Shown piece by piece: positions 21,448-32,435 of a DNA stretch of 64,000 bases (within the stretch, counting starts at the first letter, position 1; each line of letters begins with the position of its first letter). The notes beneath the pieces were generated by a model, which was not told the origin of the DNA, did no database searches, and saw only the letters and a program-made list of their open reading frames with translations. The stretch is from Oscheius onirici. Lineage: Eukaryota > Nematoda > Chromadorea > Rhabditida > Rhabditidae. The translations under genes and the position numbers were made by a program. The stretch is taken from NCBI GenBank assembly GCA_932521025.1, contig OW051473.1, forward strand, positions 8,060,001 to 8,124,000. Reading direction: 5' to 3'.

Positions 21448-23937
21448 TTAGGCTTCTTGCAGCCTCTGAAGCTCGACATCAGCAGCAGCATCGGAAGGCG
21501 AAGCTGCGTTCTTCAGCAGAGCACGGCGCTCTTCCCATCCGCGCAATCGTCTCAAGGGGAAGCACATGGCTCCACTAAAGGCCATCACGGTTCCGAGAAT
21601 GTAGAAGGACATGTCGAAGCTACCCGTCATGTCCTTTACAGCAGCTGAAAATGATTTTGTTGAAGTTTCCTAGTTTTCATACCAGCGATTGGGACACCAG
21701 TTACGGCTCCAATTCCCATGAAAGTCATGAGAATTCCGAAGGCGTTGGACAGTTTCTCGAGACCGAAAAGTTCAACGCAGATGATTGAACGAAGAGCAGC
21801 GAAGCAGGCTAAAAAAACTTTTGTTAAGAGTTGTTTGTTACTGCAATTACCCAGTCCAGCGGCAAATGGAACACAGAAAACGACGTACATCCAGAACTGA
21901 TTGTACATGGGGATCGTGAAGGTGGCGATTCCAGCAAGGGTGATACAGACGTTGGAGACAAAGAGGGCATCCACAGCCGGCTGATCAGCGATCCATCTGA
22001 ATTTTTGAATGTCAACACTTTGTAAAGCAGTCTCACCCGCAAAGAATCCTAGCGGCAATGTTCAAGACTCCAATGAGAGCGATGGGGACCGCTTTCTGTC
22101 CGTCGGTGAGGCCTTCAATGTTGCCCATCATTTTACTCAAATAGTTAAACGGGACGTAGAAACAGATCATGGTCAGGAATCCACTGAGAGCGAGGATGAT
22201 GAAAGAAGGAGATCCGAGAAGAGTGGGGTCTAGGAGGGCTTTGAGAGTCTAAAGAACAGTTTTTGATGGAAAAATAATAAAATCACGTCATTCAGATCGC
22301 TTCTCCAGGTCCTAGGATGAGAAGGATTTTCACCTTCCTGAGGGAGACCAACTTGGCTGAGGTAAACTTGAGACTGATGCTTCTCAGAAGTAGAATCGTG
22401 GTGAGAATGATGACTCACTGTAAATTTTGGATTATTTACGACCAAAACGCTTTTTGGGATCATGCGATTTCATGCAAGTTGCAAGCATATGGGATGCATT
22501 TCAGTCAAAAAATTACCAGTAGAGTTTGTGCGGGTACGAGGTTCTCCACCTAAACAATTGTAAGGTGAAACTTTTCAAGCAGAAATGAAAAAAATGAAGG
22601 AAAACCACCTACCAGAGCGAGTCCTTTCCCTGTGAGCCAAGTTGGAAGTCGATCCCGAGTAGAAAGCATCTGCCTTGGAGAGAGGTCTGTTCAAGTCACG
22701 AACAGTGTCACGAGCGACAGCTTCAGCCAACTCGTGCTGGGAGCCGGTCTTGATCTGTAAAGCATAAAAATAACAGCAGCTTTAATAAACTTACAGCTGC
22801 ATTTTGTGCGTGATGTTCAACGGTAGCTTTGGCGAGACTCAAAGAGTCGAGACGCGGTCTTGGCTCGACATGTCCAGTCAGTTTTCCACCAAGTCCAGCA
22901 GAATCCTTTCTTGAGGCGACTTCTTTCTCGGCGATTTCGGTCGCCTGAGACAACGCTTTGCAAAAGAACAAAGAAATGAATACCTTGTTCATTTGGTCCT
23001 TGGTTGGCTGAACCTTCTTGTATGCCAGAGCTGAAATGATGGGGAAGAGAGACAGGAAAGCCAGGTAGACCATAAATGATTTCCAGTTGCTATTGAGGAA
23101 ATCGCGAATGTAGGGGTTGATCTAAACATTGGGTTCAAAAGTACAAGCCGAACAGTACTGTGGCGAAGAGAGTGGTACCAATTCCAGAACCGCAGACGGC
23201 GAGTCCAGTGGCAAGAGATCGTTTTTCAGAGAAGTACTGGGAGATAACTACAATGGCAGGGAGGTAGATCAGTCCAAATCCGACTCCTGTGTGAAATTTT
23301 TAAATAAAAAGGCAGAAAATGTACCTCCGATAAATCCGAAAGTGAGGTAAAGAACGTAGACTTGAGGAGCGACGGTAGAGGCTAGAAATCCAAAGAAGGA
23401 CATGACACTTCCGATGATGACGACTGTTCGGCATCCGTACAGGTTGCACAAGGCGGAGGCGATGGGACCTATAAAACGACACTAAAGGAGAAAAATCAGC
23501 TTACCAGCTAGAAGGTAGCTTCCACTCAGGATGGACATTGTCAACGAGACGGCAGTGTCGCTGGTTCCAAAGGCGTTTTGCCAGAGAGGAAGAAGGATGG
23601 CTCCGGCAGTGAAGATGACACCATCGACGATGACATTGGCCAGAAAAGAAGCCAGCACGACAATCCACCCATAGCCACCTGGAACATGACTTTCAAATTA
23701 GAACACCACTGCTCTTGTCGGCCGGCTACTCTCGGCAACATCACACATTTACGACACATGACGCCCTTCCGACAGTCCGCTGGACCTCATATTAATCAAA
23801 GAAAGTTTTTCTTGAACGGCGAACCGGAAGGGCGAAAAAACGAGAGGAGAAAATGACTCACCGTCGAGCGGCTTGGCGATGAAGGCTTCCTCACACTGTC
23901 GCTCATCGTTCTCGAGTTTCTTTTCGGAGTCACTCAT
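21448..23937 (-). CDS. Monocarboxylate transporter-like MFS protein (SLC16 family)
   Basis: The start at 23937 gives a polar N-terminus. Then comes the MCT signature PLDGGYGWIVVLASF, split by an intron after DG, matching the conserved [DE]GG[WY]GW motif before helix 1. Helices follow as expected: SILSGSYLLAGPIASALCNLYGCRTVV (the MFS loop 2-3 motif region), GVGFGLIYLPAIVVISQYF and EKRSLATGLAVCGSGIGT. A long polar central loop rich in His, Ser and Arg precedes the second six-helix half (TLKALLDPTLLGSP..., GLEKLSNAFGILMTFMGIGA). SLC16 proteins move lactate, pyruvate, aromatic amino acids or thyroid-type substrates. The substrate cannot be told here. Many nematode SLC16 paralogues exist, so no gene symbol is given. 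Confidence 0.9.
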
Positions 23938-25457
23938 CTGAGAATTTGGGAGATTTAGAAAAGAAAAGATCAGAAAGAAAATGGGGAAATGAAAGAGGAT
24001 AGTCTGTTTATGGTCAAAAGTGGGATAAACATGGAGGAATGGTTTGATTTCTCAACATCTGCCTTCTAGAAACGTAAACATGTGTATGGAAATCGATCCA
24101 AACAGTCCACACGGTGCTGCTTATTTTCAAAGAAGAGCCGCCAGTGGTAACAAAGCGGACAGTTTTACAATAAGGGAGCTAGTTTTTTCTCTACTCGGTG
24201 TGGTGCAAACCTCCTCAGGGAGTAGATAAGCGGCCTACGGGCAACAAGAAGAGAGGCAATCGTGATAAGCTCTGTCTGTCCTTAGTCTGAGTGACAAAAT
24301 ATGGGCTATTCTGAGTAAAGGGCTCTTTACACTTACCGAAACTATTTTGGACCATATCTTTTCGAACGACATGGGCCACGTTGCTGCGGAGAACAAGAAT
24401 GAGAAAAATATGTTGATAAAGCTAAGCGAAAAAAAACTTTGCAAGAAGAACAACATATTCTTAATATTGAATGTCCGACAGGAAGTGCGTGTAAATGAAG
24501 CTCGAGACAATACAGTCCCAGCGTGTGTCTGAAGCCCGTTTCAACCTAATCTGCAAACATTGGCGCTTCCCTTTGCGCGAATGATAATATGGGGTCAAAG
24601 CGTAGTTCGAATCAAAATTGGCAGTGGTCAATAAACTTCAAATGCTGCTTTGTGGGGGGAGGAGGAGGAAATTGTACAACGGCTGTGGCGGTAGCGAGCG
24701 AAAGCCAATGGCACTTTTCTTTCAAACAAGCCCTTCTCTTATAGGTTGTCGATCGACGGGGCTGTGGGAGAGTGAAAAGCGTGTGTTTTATTTGGAATTG
24801 GAACGGCTGCATCAATAGTTGACATATTTCTGATCGAGAGACGTAGTGAGTGGTAAGCTGTTCAGCCGATACGGAGAGAGATGAAGTAAACAAAAGAAGC
24901 GACATAACAGTTTTGAAGTTGACCCGCAGACGGTCATAAATTGTCTTTCACGCATCTGGCACTGGCGGGCGATGGCGGGAAGACAGGATACCCCCTCAGT
25001 CTCTCAAAATAAAGCACTTGATAAGCCCACTCAAAATGAGCAAGACATTACTAAAGCGCGCAATATTTAGGTACGTTAACCTTTTCGTCTTGCCGCCGAA
25101 AGAATCTACCCAATAACTCAAGATATTTTTAAGACAACCAGTTATTTTATGTTCAAAATGTTGCTCATTTTCAAGCTGAATTTTGGCCAAAAACCGGCTT
25201 CGCTCTCGCGTATCAATTCAGATCGGACAACAGAGCGTAAAATTCCACACTTCATAATATTGATCCTGTCTACTATAATAACAGAACATTTTCTGCTGAT
25301 TGGACAAAGAATCTATACTTTTACTATGAAGTGTTAAGGAAGGCAGAAGTGTCCTTTTTGTGAAGAAAAATAGATTTGAACGAAAGTTTATGTAGCTCTC
25401 TGATTCATGCATTTGTTGACTGAAGAATAATGGAAAGAGAGAGAAGGGGTGAGACAC
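23938..25457. other. 1.5-kb non-coding stretch
   Basis: Contains the SLC16 5' flank and the nuclear-receptor 3' flank. Purine/pyrimidine-rich patches and short ORFs only. I see no RNA gene or repeat I can name. Confidence 0.4.
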
Positions 25458-27582
25458 TCATGTTTTAATAAGATCGTGTATGAAGGAGTCGGACCCGTAG
25501 GCATCATATAGATTGAACAGTTCCGTGTACTCTCTCATCATACTGACAAATTGCTGAAAACTTGATTTTTATTAAAGCATCCGAACAACTTGAGTTCATA
25601 AATCTTTCGCGAATTTAGTGAAAAAAAAACGCGAGAGAAATAAAAAAACGGAGGAGTGAAACCCGTACTGGAAAACTTTCGGCATTTCTCGCCAAATTTT
25701 TGAACTAGTGGACTCCAACTTTTCAGTATTTGAACTCTATTTTGAGATGTTAAAACCTACAAATACTGAGCAGTGAATCGTGTGTAACTCTCCGAGTCTT
25801 GCCGCATACCTGATCAAGCCTTTTTCTCTGAACAAATGTATTTTTGGCTTAATATCTGCCTTACTGGTAGTGGAACTCAAGAGCCTTGTGAAGTTTTTCT
25901 CTCATTTTCTGACTGAGCTCATCAATTTTGGAGCTGCTCTTTTCCTGATCTGTAAACGGCAGCTGTTCAAACGACCATTTGCAACAAACCAGGACCCCAT
26001 AACATTAACCCGAGGAGAAAGCCATACTCTTCGTGATCGAGATTCATTTCCATTAGGGGTTTGGTAATTGCAAAACGTTGAGGATCGAAAACTTTTGGGG
26101 CCAGCCTAGGTTTTTATCATTTGTAAGAAAAACAAATCGAGATTACTTAGCCAATTCCTGGTGAGAAGACGACTGTGTATCGGCAAAGAACTTCGTCATT
26201 CCATCTGGAGTGATGTCAACGTAAGTAGTCTCCGTGATTATGGCACTAAAACATTGTTGACTCGAGTTTAGTAGGGAAAACTCGCATGCTATCATGCAAC
26301 TCTTTCGGAATCTTTGTAGCTGTCCTATAATTGTTGTCGAGTCCCCAGAAGTGGCAAACGAAAGATTTGAACATACGCCACTGAAAAAAATTACTACCTT
26401 TTCGTAAAAATCGCTTCTTTCACTTCGCTACTGTTCTTCTGCGAATAGCTGCACCGACAAAGAACAAAGACACCGAAACAATGTGCTATCAAAAGTGACG
26501 TTCTTAGTGATGGAGCTAGCTGCATGAGTCGGTTTAAGCGGAATGTCTAAAAAGGCAATGCCAGAGCGTTTTGGTTACTCATCAGAAGAAAGAATGGCGT
26601 TGTTATCTATCGTTGGAATTCGATTTTTATTCCTAGAAGTCCAAATTTTTACTAGAAATGTGAAAAAAAATTGCGGTAAAGCTGTTTGTTTGGTATTTGA
26701 TGTCGGTTCAACACTGCTTACTTTTTCATCCGGATCAAGTTCATTGAATTCGGGAAAACAGTTTGAGATAAAATCTCCCGTCGCTGGAATATGAGCTCTG
26801 ACATAGAGAGAAACCTTCGCAAACGTGCTCCCTGTGAAGCCCTGAACTCGCAACATTGTGAATCTACATTTGACCCACATTTACGGACGATGTGCTGCTT
26901 TGAAAAATGCCTCTAAACGCGTCACCACTTATGGCCAGTTCGGTGGCTTTTCGAACGGAGCAGAGTTTCCTGAAAAAATATTCTCTCAGCAGCCTAAAAC
27001 GGACTCACATGTACTCTTTGTGGATATGTGTGAGTAAATTGGCGTCGACATCATCTGGTACCGACTTCAACGGGTTCACCTTTTTGAACGCGTTTTGAAT
27101 TTGGCTAGTTGATGGCAAGAAGGGGTCCGGTTTTGGCGGAATCGGATCCCGCACACCTTATATTTCTTGATTTCAATAATTTGGCACAGCCTACTCTCAG
27201 GTTTCATTCCAGCTCTGAGGCACTTTGTCAGTCGACATCGTCTGCATATCGACTTGATTGCTGAATTTCTTTGTCTGCTGACAGGACGTCATAACTCACA
27301 CTTGCTCACTTCGCAGCTGTCTCTTCCTTGTCTGCAGTGATAGTTTTTTGCCCCAGTGACTGAGCGTCGGCTGAAAAGAAGCCATTCTTCTTGTCTCGAA
27401 AAAAAACCTCACAAGAATGCAGCACATGCTCTGCAAGAGTCCACTCCAAAATGACTGCCATCACTCACATCCGAACATATCAAACACTTCTTTCTCATTG
27501 AACTGAACTGAATGAACTTTAACAAGTAAACATACCTTGGTGTTGAAGTTTCAGAAACTTCCAAGGAGACTTGTAACTCCAT
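25458..27582 (-). CDS. Nuclear hormone receptor
   Basis: Exons encode a canonical two-zinc-finger DNA-binding domain. Finger 1 is CLICSDVSDGSHFGVDSCRA followed by CAAFFRRSV, with the P-box split by an intron. Finger 2 is YHCRQGRDSC...ICRRCRLTKCLRAGMKP, including the terminal CLxxGM signature. A hinge and a helical ligand-binding domain follow (KLCSVRKATELAISGD, WRMFKSFVCHFWGLDNNY, TPDGMTKFFADTQSSSHQEL), ending at helix ~12 (LYDAYGSDSFIHDLIKT). The CAAFFRRSV P-box is typical of the greatly expanded nematode supplementary receptors. It acts as a transcription factor in the nucleus; the ligand and targets are unknown. Some ligand-domain exon borders between 25560 and 26700 are uncertain. Confidence 0.88.
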
Positions 27583-28342
27583 CTTCGACAGACGTGTTCA
27601 AATAAGTTTGATAAAGGGCGAGAAAGACAGTGTTTGTGCGCGACTGTGACGGAACAAGCAGGTTCAGTCGATAAAACACGATAAGAACTGGAGTGAGGTT
27701 TGTAGTCACCAGGCTGTGTTATGTATTAACTTTGTTTTACGACACCTTTTATTGAAATTGTTATGACAAAACCGACAGAAGGCAGCATAATAAGAGCCAC
27801 AGTTTGATATGGAAATGTGGGGCAGTCAAATTGAGGAATAGGGTGCGAAAAAGTGACCTGCAAAGTCGTCAAAATACAAGTATGGGGAAGAAACATTGAT
27901 TCGAACAAAAACATAGCGAAAAGAGATGTGAAAATGGCTAAGAATGAGAAACTCATAAGGAGGAACCGGGAAACAGGTCATATTTATGTAGGGAAGTGAA
28001 GAGCCGATATGCAAAACTATTCGTAAAACTCGTCAGAAACACACCACTGGTAAAACACATCGAATCGAACGGAAACACAGCGGAGAAGTAAGTGAGAATA
28101 AGTATGAATGAGAAACACGAAATCATGAGGGAACTAGCCAGAATTACCTAGAGAAGTAAGGAACGAGTATACCAAAAGTCACTTCGAAACTCGTGTGAAA
28201 CACCTCTGGTAAGGAAATGTGGAATTGTAGGAAACAAGGAAAAAGGCGAGAAGAAGGAATCAAAGGATGAAACGGGAAACTGTCCAAAACAAGCAACCAA
28301 CAGTTTGAATCTCCACGTACGGAATGGTAGTTCTGGTCAAGC
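27583..28342. other. Intergenic region with a divergent two-copy tandem repeat
   Basis: No coding potential I can support. It includes the tandem repeat reported at 27895-28225. Confidence 0.45.
27895..28225. repeat. Diverged tandem repeat, two units of about 164 bp
   Basis: ATTCGAACAAAAACATAGCG near 27898 recurs as AATCGAACGGAAACACAGCG near 28062. GAATGAGAAACTCATAAGGA recurs as GAATGAGAAACACGAAATCA. The phrase 'aaact.cgt..gaaacac..ctggtaa' occurs at the end of both units. The units are substantially diverged, so the duplication is old. Confidence 0.6.
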
Positions 28343-29293
28343 TCAATTGGCGTGTTTCTTGGAAAAGGCAGACTTCATACTGTCGGCGGCGTTTTTGAAC
28401 GGGGAGACGAGGACAGCAGGGACGAAAAATCCGCGTCCTTCTTCGACTTCTTTGTTCTAAAGTGGAATCAGCTCTCTTGAGGCGGAATCCAATCCGAGCT
28501 TCTGGGCAAAGATGTCCTGAACGATCTTCCATTGTTCCGTTGATGTGATCATATTGAGCAAATTTTGCTGAAAAATATTTGAAAGGGCAAAAATATTATT
28601 TCATACCTTGTGGGTGACGCGTGTATAGTCAACCTTCTGAGTCGTCTCCATTATGGAGATAACGTTCGTGCACGGTGCCATTTGTTCGTAGGGGCCCTCA
28701 ATCAGGATGGTGATAGTGAGAGACTTGGCATCCTCGTCGTCTTCGATATCATCTTAAATAATGCAATGTTTTTATTCAATATCCTTACCGGCAAAAATGG
28801 CCTCGGAGAGGATATCCTTTTAGGCTAAAAGCCAGTTTTCCATCACGCTGATCAAGAGCGAGTTTGGTTGGCTGTTCTTGCCGTGGGCATGCTCCAGCGG
28901 TTCTCGGAGGAACTGAAATTCGGGGGTTTGAACTAATTTAGGCCGAAAAAAGTTTCATGTAAATTTTCGAGTAGAAGCTTGTAAACCTGAGCTTCAGTTC
29001 GAGCTTTTCTAAATTTACCAACCTGGTATCGAAGACTGGCAGCGAGGAAGTGGAACATGTTTCCATTGCCATAAAAGCCGATTTTTCGCGTGTTGATCGT
29101 TGTCAGCTCGACACAGCGCCGCACTTGTTCTTCATGGTCGGAGATCTCCTTGCATTCACGCTGAAGAAAGTTCAGCAGGCCTCTTGAATCTCCGTGCTCC
29201 ACAAAACCAATGGCGGGATAGTTTTGATAGTTGTTGTCTTGGCTCTCCCGACAATGTTTTGAAGTCATACGGAAAGGACGACCACATCTTGTT
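28343..29293 (-). CDS. Uncharacterised protein (3' exons)
   Basis: Exons on the minus strand read SRGLLNFLQRECKEISDHEE...NMFHFLAASLRYQ, then FLREPLEHAHGKNSQPNSLL, then an acidic exon (DDIEDDEDAKSLTITILIEG) and a helical one (QNLLNMITSTEQWKI). The 3' end is ambiguous. The frame meets TAG at about 28457 (ELIPL), but stays open beyond it to TGA at 28343 (NKEVEEGRGFFVPAVLVSPF). That TAG is part of an acceptor-like CACTTTAG. A second apparent stop (28825-28830 region) vanishes if a 30-nt intron at 28817-28846 is removed. I recognise no domain and no membrane or signal segment. The 5' end is unclear and may lie in the exon near 31.1 kb. Confidence 0.5.
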
Positions 29294-29619
29294 CTAAAAA
29301 CATCAAATAACCAAATATTAACTGATAAGTCAACCTTTTCAAGCAAAACGATTCCAGGATTTAGAATTTTTATGGAGGCGCAAAAGAATGGAAGGATAAC
29401 TAATGGCGATCTTAAAATGATTGACGATAAATAGGCCAGGGCATGAGAAAGAAATAATATGGAGAAATTACATTCGTGGTTCTGTAGATTGCTTATTGCT
29501 GGTGATTGGGTCTAAGGTAAGGTAAAACTAATGTTTTCGTCACCTCCAGATCAACATAGCTATCGTAAACTTTGTTTTGAGTATGTGTCGGCAGAATACA
29601 AAGACGTTTTGAGTGGCAG

Positions 29620-30110
29620 CCATATATTGGCCGTCTGTGCTAAAGAACCACGTGGATGAGAAAGCGCACAGAAGTGCAACTAAACGCAATTGATTGCCGT
29701 TCACTATATTTTCGAGAGGGTTGAAAGATTGAGTAAAATCGACTAGACTGAACTGATCTTCTCTAATGAGGACGACTTTTAATTATGTTTAGGAATCATC
29801 TTGATCGACAACGAAACTCTTCAAAAGAACAGTTTCTTACGAGAAAGGAAATAAAGAAGGAGGAGGTGAAAAAGAAGGCTTGTTGGCTATGCACGGGTGC
29901 AAAGATGTCCTAGTGAGTGATAGCTATATCAATAACGTTTGGACTGAAAAACCACGTGCGTGAGAAACTGCACAGAAACGAAACTGCAGATACAATAGAT
30001 TGGCGTTCACTACATTTTCTTGAAGGTCGATAGTCTGAGTCATTCCGACTAGATGTGTCTGAGATTCCTCCCAAGAGGATGGATTTGGAGACTATTACGC
30101 TTAGGAAACC
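29620..30110. repeat. Diverged direct duplication (about 190 bp, period about 303 bp)
   Basis: ACCACGTGGATGAGAAAGCGCACAG near 29648 recurs as ACCACGTGCGTGAGAAACTGCACAG near 29951, followed in both by 'gattg.cgttcacta.attttc' and 'agtc.a..cgactaga.tg'. This is an old local duplication in a gene-poor stretch. Confidence 0.6.
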
Positions 30111-30839
30111 CCTAGTCTGGATACTTTTAAATATTTAGCGACATTTTTCAGAAGAATGTTTTCTAACAGATCTAAACTATCTAAAGTACAATGGTGTTTG
30201 GTTGTTTGTTTCTTTGTTTGTCCATGGATTGGAGTTGCAAAGATAGATTTTGTCAAAGATCAAACTGGATAGGAATTCAGAGCTTAGACAGATTTTGTTT
30301 TGTGTATCTGAGCGCCGCAGGCCCCAGGGCGGCGAAAGAAAAAAGGTGAAATGAAAATAAAGAAGGAACGAAAATTATACGGCTGGCCAGTATTGCTTGC
30401 ACTCATAAAAACCGCGCGTTTGAGGCAATGTAGTCAAGTATGACCAGTGGGAGAAAGAAAGCCGTAGAGCGCGGTAATCTACTGATTGTTCAGGCAATAT
30501 CTGACCGAAGCCACTGTCCATCCCTGCTATTTGTTTATGGTCAAACAAGTAAACGGTAATGTAATCCCACTCTTGATTTTTTGACTGCTATTGTTACATG
30601 CAAGAATTGAGACATACCGTGTGACGCTCTACTTGTTACAAAGTGCAACGCCTAGCGCAGATTGGATTTGAGATTGATTGCAGTAATCAAGCGGTGAGAT
30701 CTACAGTAAAAGTCAAAAACTCAACAGCAAATCATTACTTGGCAACAAGTTTATTCGTCTGCAGCATTTGGGGTCTACGTACCCATCCATTCTATTAAAG
30801 TTCTAGCGCTTCTGTCTGTCTGTCTGAAGTGAAAGTTGG

Positions 30840-30905
30840 TGCGGCGGATCGAACCCGCGATGCTCGGGTGACGTGTTGAGCGCGCTAGCACTGCGCCACG
30901 GAAAC
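30840..30905 (-). repeat. tRNA-like sequence (probable tRNA-derived SINE or pseudo-tRNA)
   Basis: The minus strand reads GTGGCGCAGTGCTAGCGCGC (A-box/D-arm) and later GCGGGTTCGATCC (B-box/T-arm), correctly ordered and spaced. However, the anticodon loop cannot form a normal seven-base loop, and the acceptor arms do not pair. A CTGTCTGTCTGT tract sits next to it. A tRNA-derived repeat fits better than a functional tRNA. Confidence 0.5.
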
Positions 30906-31045
30906 AAGTGTGCTTTGAGAACGTTCGCGGAGGATACGACGCAGGCCAGGCTGGCCTGTTCTTCTGCAGTTTTAAGGTGCCCTGTACTTGTGCAGTTTTA
31001 AAGTGACGGTCTCATATTCTTTTGATCATTTACTGATTCTACAAC

Positions 31046-31246
31046 TCACATAAAAAGATTCTTGTCAATCTTCTCCAAATTCAAAAAAATATCGATGAGA
31101 CCCGCTTGAATATCTTCTGCCCGTGATGAGAATTGTACATGTGAGACATTTAACAGCGTCGGAAAGTGTGGAACGGGAGGTGCACAAGTGCTAGGAGGAC
31201 GGCTAGGTCTCCTGGAAAGAGGATCCATACTATGCTCCTCTTTCAT
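31046..31246 (-). CDS. Possible 5' exon of an uncharacterised gene
   Basis: An exon-like ORF starting 4 nt after an acceptor (ATTTTTCAG). It begins MKEEHSMDPLSRRPSRPPST, turns helical (VQFSSRAEDIQAGLIDIFLN, LEKIDKNLFM) and ends at a good donor (TGTGAGTT). It may be the first coding exon of the gene whose 3' exons lie at 28343-29293. That would need an intron of about 1.75 kb holding the duplication and tRNA-like repeat. The product is unknown. Confidence 0.4.
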   Translation of the reverse strand: MKEEHSMDPLSRRPSRPPSTCAPPVPHFPTLLNVSHVQFSSRAEDIQAGLIDIFLNLEKIDKNLFM

Positions 31247-31585
31247 TATGCTGAAAAATTTGCAGTGTTCCTAAATTTTGCGTTTTGTAGTTGTCTGTAT
31301 ACATCAACTGACCATTGTCAGCTTTCCTATGAAATCAACACCTCTGAAGGAGATCCGGCTCCAGTTTCCATTCAATTAGTAGAAGAGGAAGATGCGTTCA
31401 GTTCTTCTCCTTCTTCCATGGCTGCCAGCTATCTGAGTAAACAAAAGTTTCTGAAGCCGGAGCCAATATGGCGACACAGGATCATACAGGAGGCGACAGA
31501 AGAGGGTAAGTCGCGAGGAAATGACCCTACCCATGTCAAAGCAGTCATGTTTTACAAGTGCACTTGGGGAGACAAACCAAATTAG
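31230..31585 (+). CDS. Hypothetical protein, opposite strand
   Basis: An open frame of about 118 codons (from ATG at 31230) reading TSEGDPAPVSIQLVEEEDAF, then ASYLSKQKFLKPEPIWRHRI. A possible donor (GGTAAGTC) at about 31505 would end it earlier. Composition looks protein-like, but the start overlaps the exon on the other strand and no family is recognised. It could also be an exon of a gene continuing rightwards. Confidence 0.25.
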
Positions 31586-32435
31586 TCCGGGACTTGGACG
31601 CGAAATCCATTCCCGAGTCTACACATGAGCACTTTATTTGGTCACATTAGTTCACACTCATCCCCATTTTGCTAGTCATTTTGAGCATATGTTACAAGTA
31701 TGTGACTGTCGTTTTTTTAGATCGTTTTGAGAGTAGAATGCGGTGGGCCAAGATCTTGTGCAGACACTCTAACATTCAATGACAGAACAAAGGCAGTCGT
31801 TCCGTGATTAAATCCCTTTTCTCATCCCAAACCAAATTTTTTATTTGGTTTGGGGTTCCACAATATCTTTAAAATATATGATGCAGTAACCGACAGTTAG
31901 ATGTACCAGCCAGCCTTGGTCTAACATCGCAGTAGATATTAATTGTAGTTTTACAAACACTAGCTCGGAGAACAACTGAAGCTGACTTCCTTTTGCGTCA
32001 CAGACAAAGTTTTTGAGAAATGTTTGTCATTTAAACAGCTTTTGATGAACATGCATATTTGAAGACAGGTGTTCCCTCGGTTCTGATTCCAAACTTTGAA
32101 CGCAGCAATTTTAAGCACTCTTGTTTCTCTCGTCTCTTTACTTTCGAATCGCCTCTACTAAACTGACCAAATGGTTCTCATAAGAAAATCACATCTTGAG
32201 GACATTTCCTCTAGACATCGATGTTCTCGAACGCTGTCTCTTTCGCGAATTTTAGCCCAGTTCGTAAGTGGGATCTACTGCGAGACGAAAAAGTCGCAAC
32301 ATTCCCATTTTAGACATTCTTTAGTGACCAAAAAGAGACTAGGGCTCCCACGCAGAGGCACAGCTTACAATATTTCGTGTGAAATGTAGACTTATTCAAA
32401 CATTGGGCTGGTGTCCAACGTGTCTTTAAGCGACC
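31586..32435. other. Upstream region of the K2P channel gene
   Basis: No supported gene. Contains the hairpin at 31826-31854 and presumably the channel promoter. Confidence 0.4.
31826..31854. repeat. Perfect 12-bp-arm hairpin
   Basis: CCCAAACCAAAT at 31826-31837 and ATTTGGTTTGGG at 31843-31854 are exact inverted copies around a TTTTT loop. It lies in non-coding sequence between genes. Confidence 0.8.

Noticed and set aside
30840-30905. Functional tRNA gene
   Set aside because: A- and B-boxes are good, but the acceptor stem does not pair and the anticodon loop is the wrong size. Kept only as a tRNA-derived repeat.
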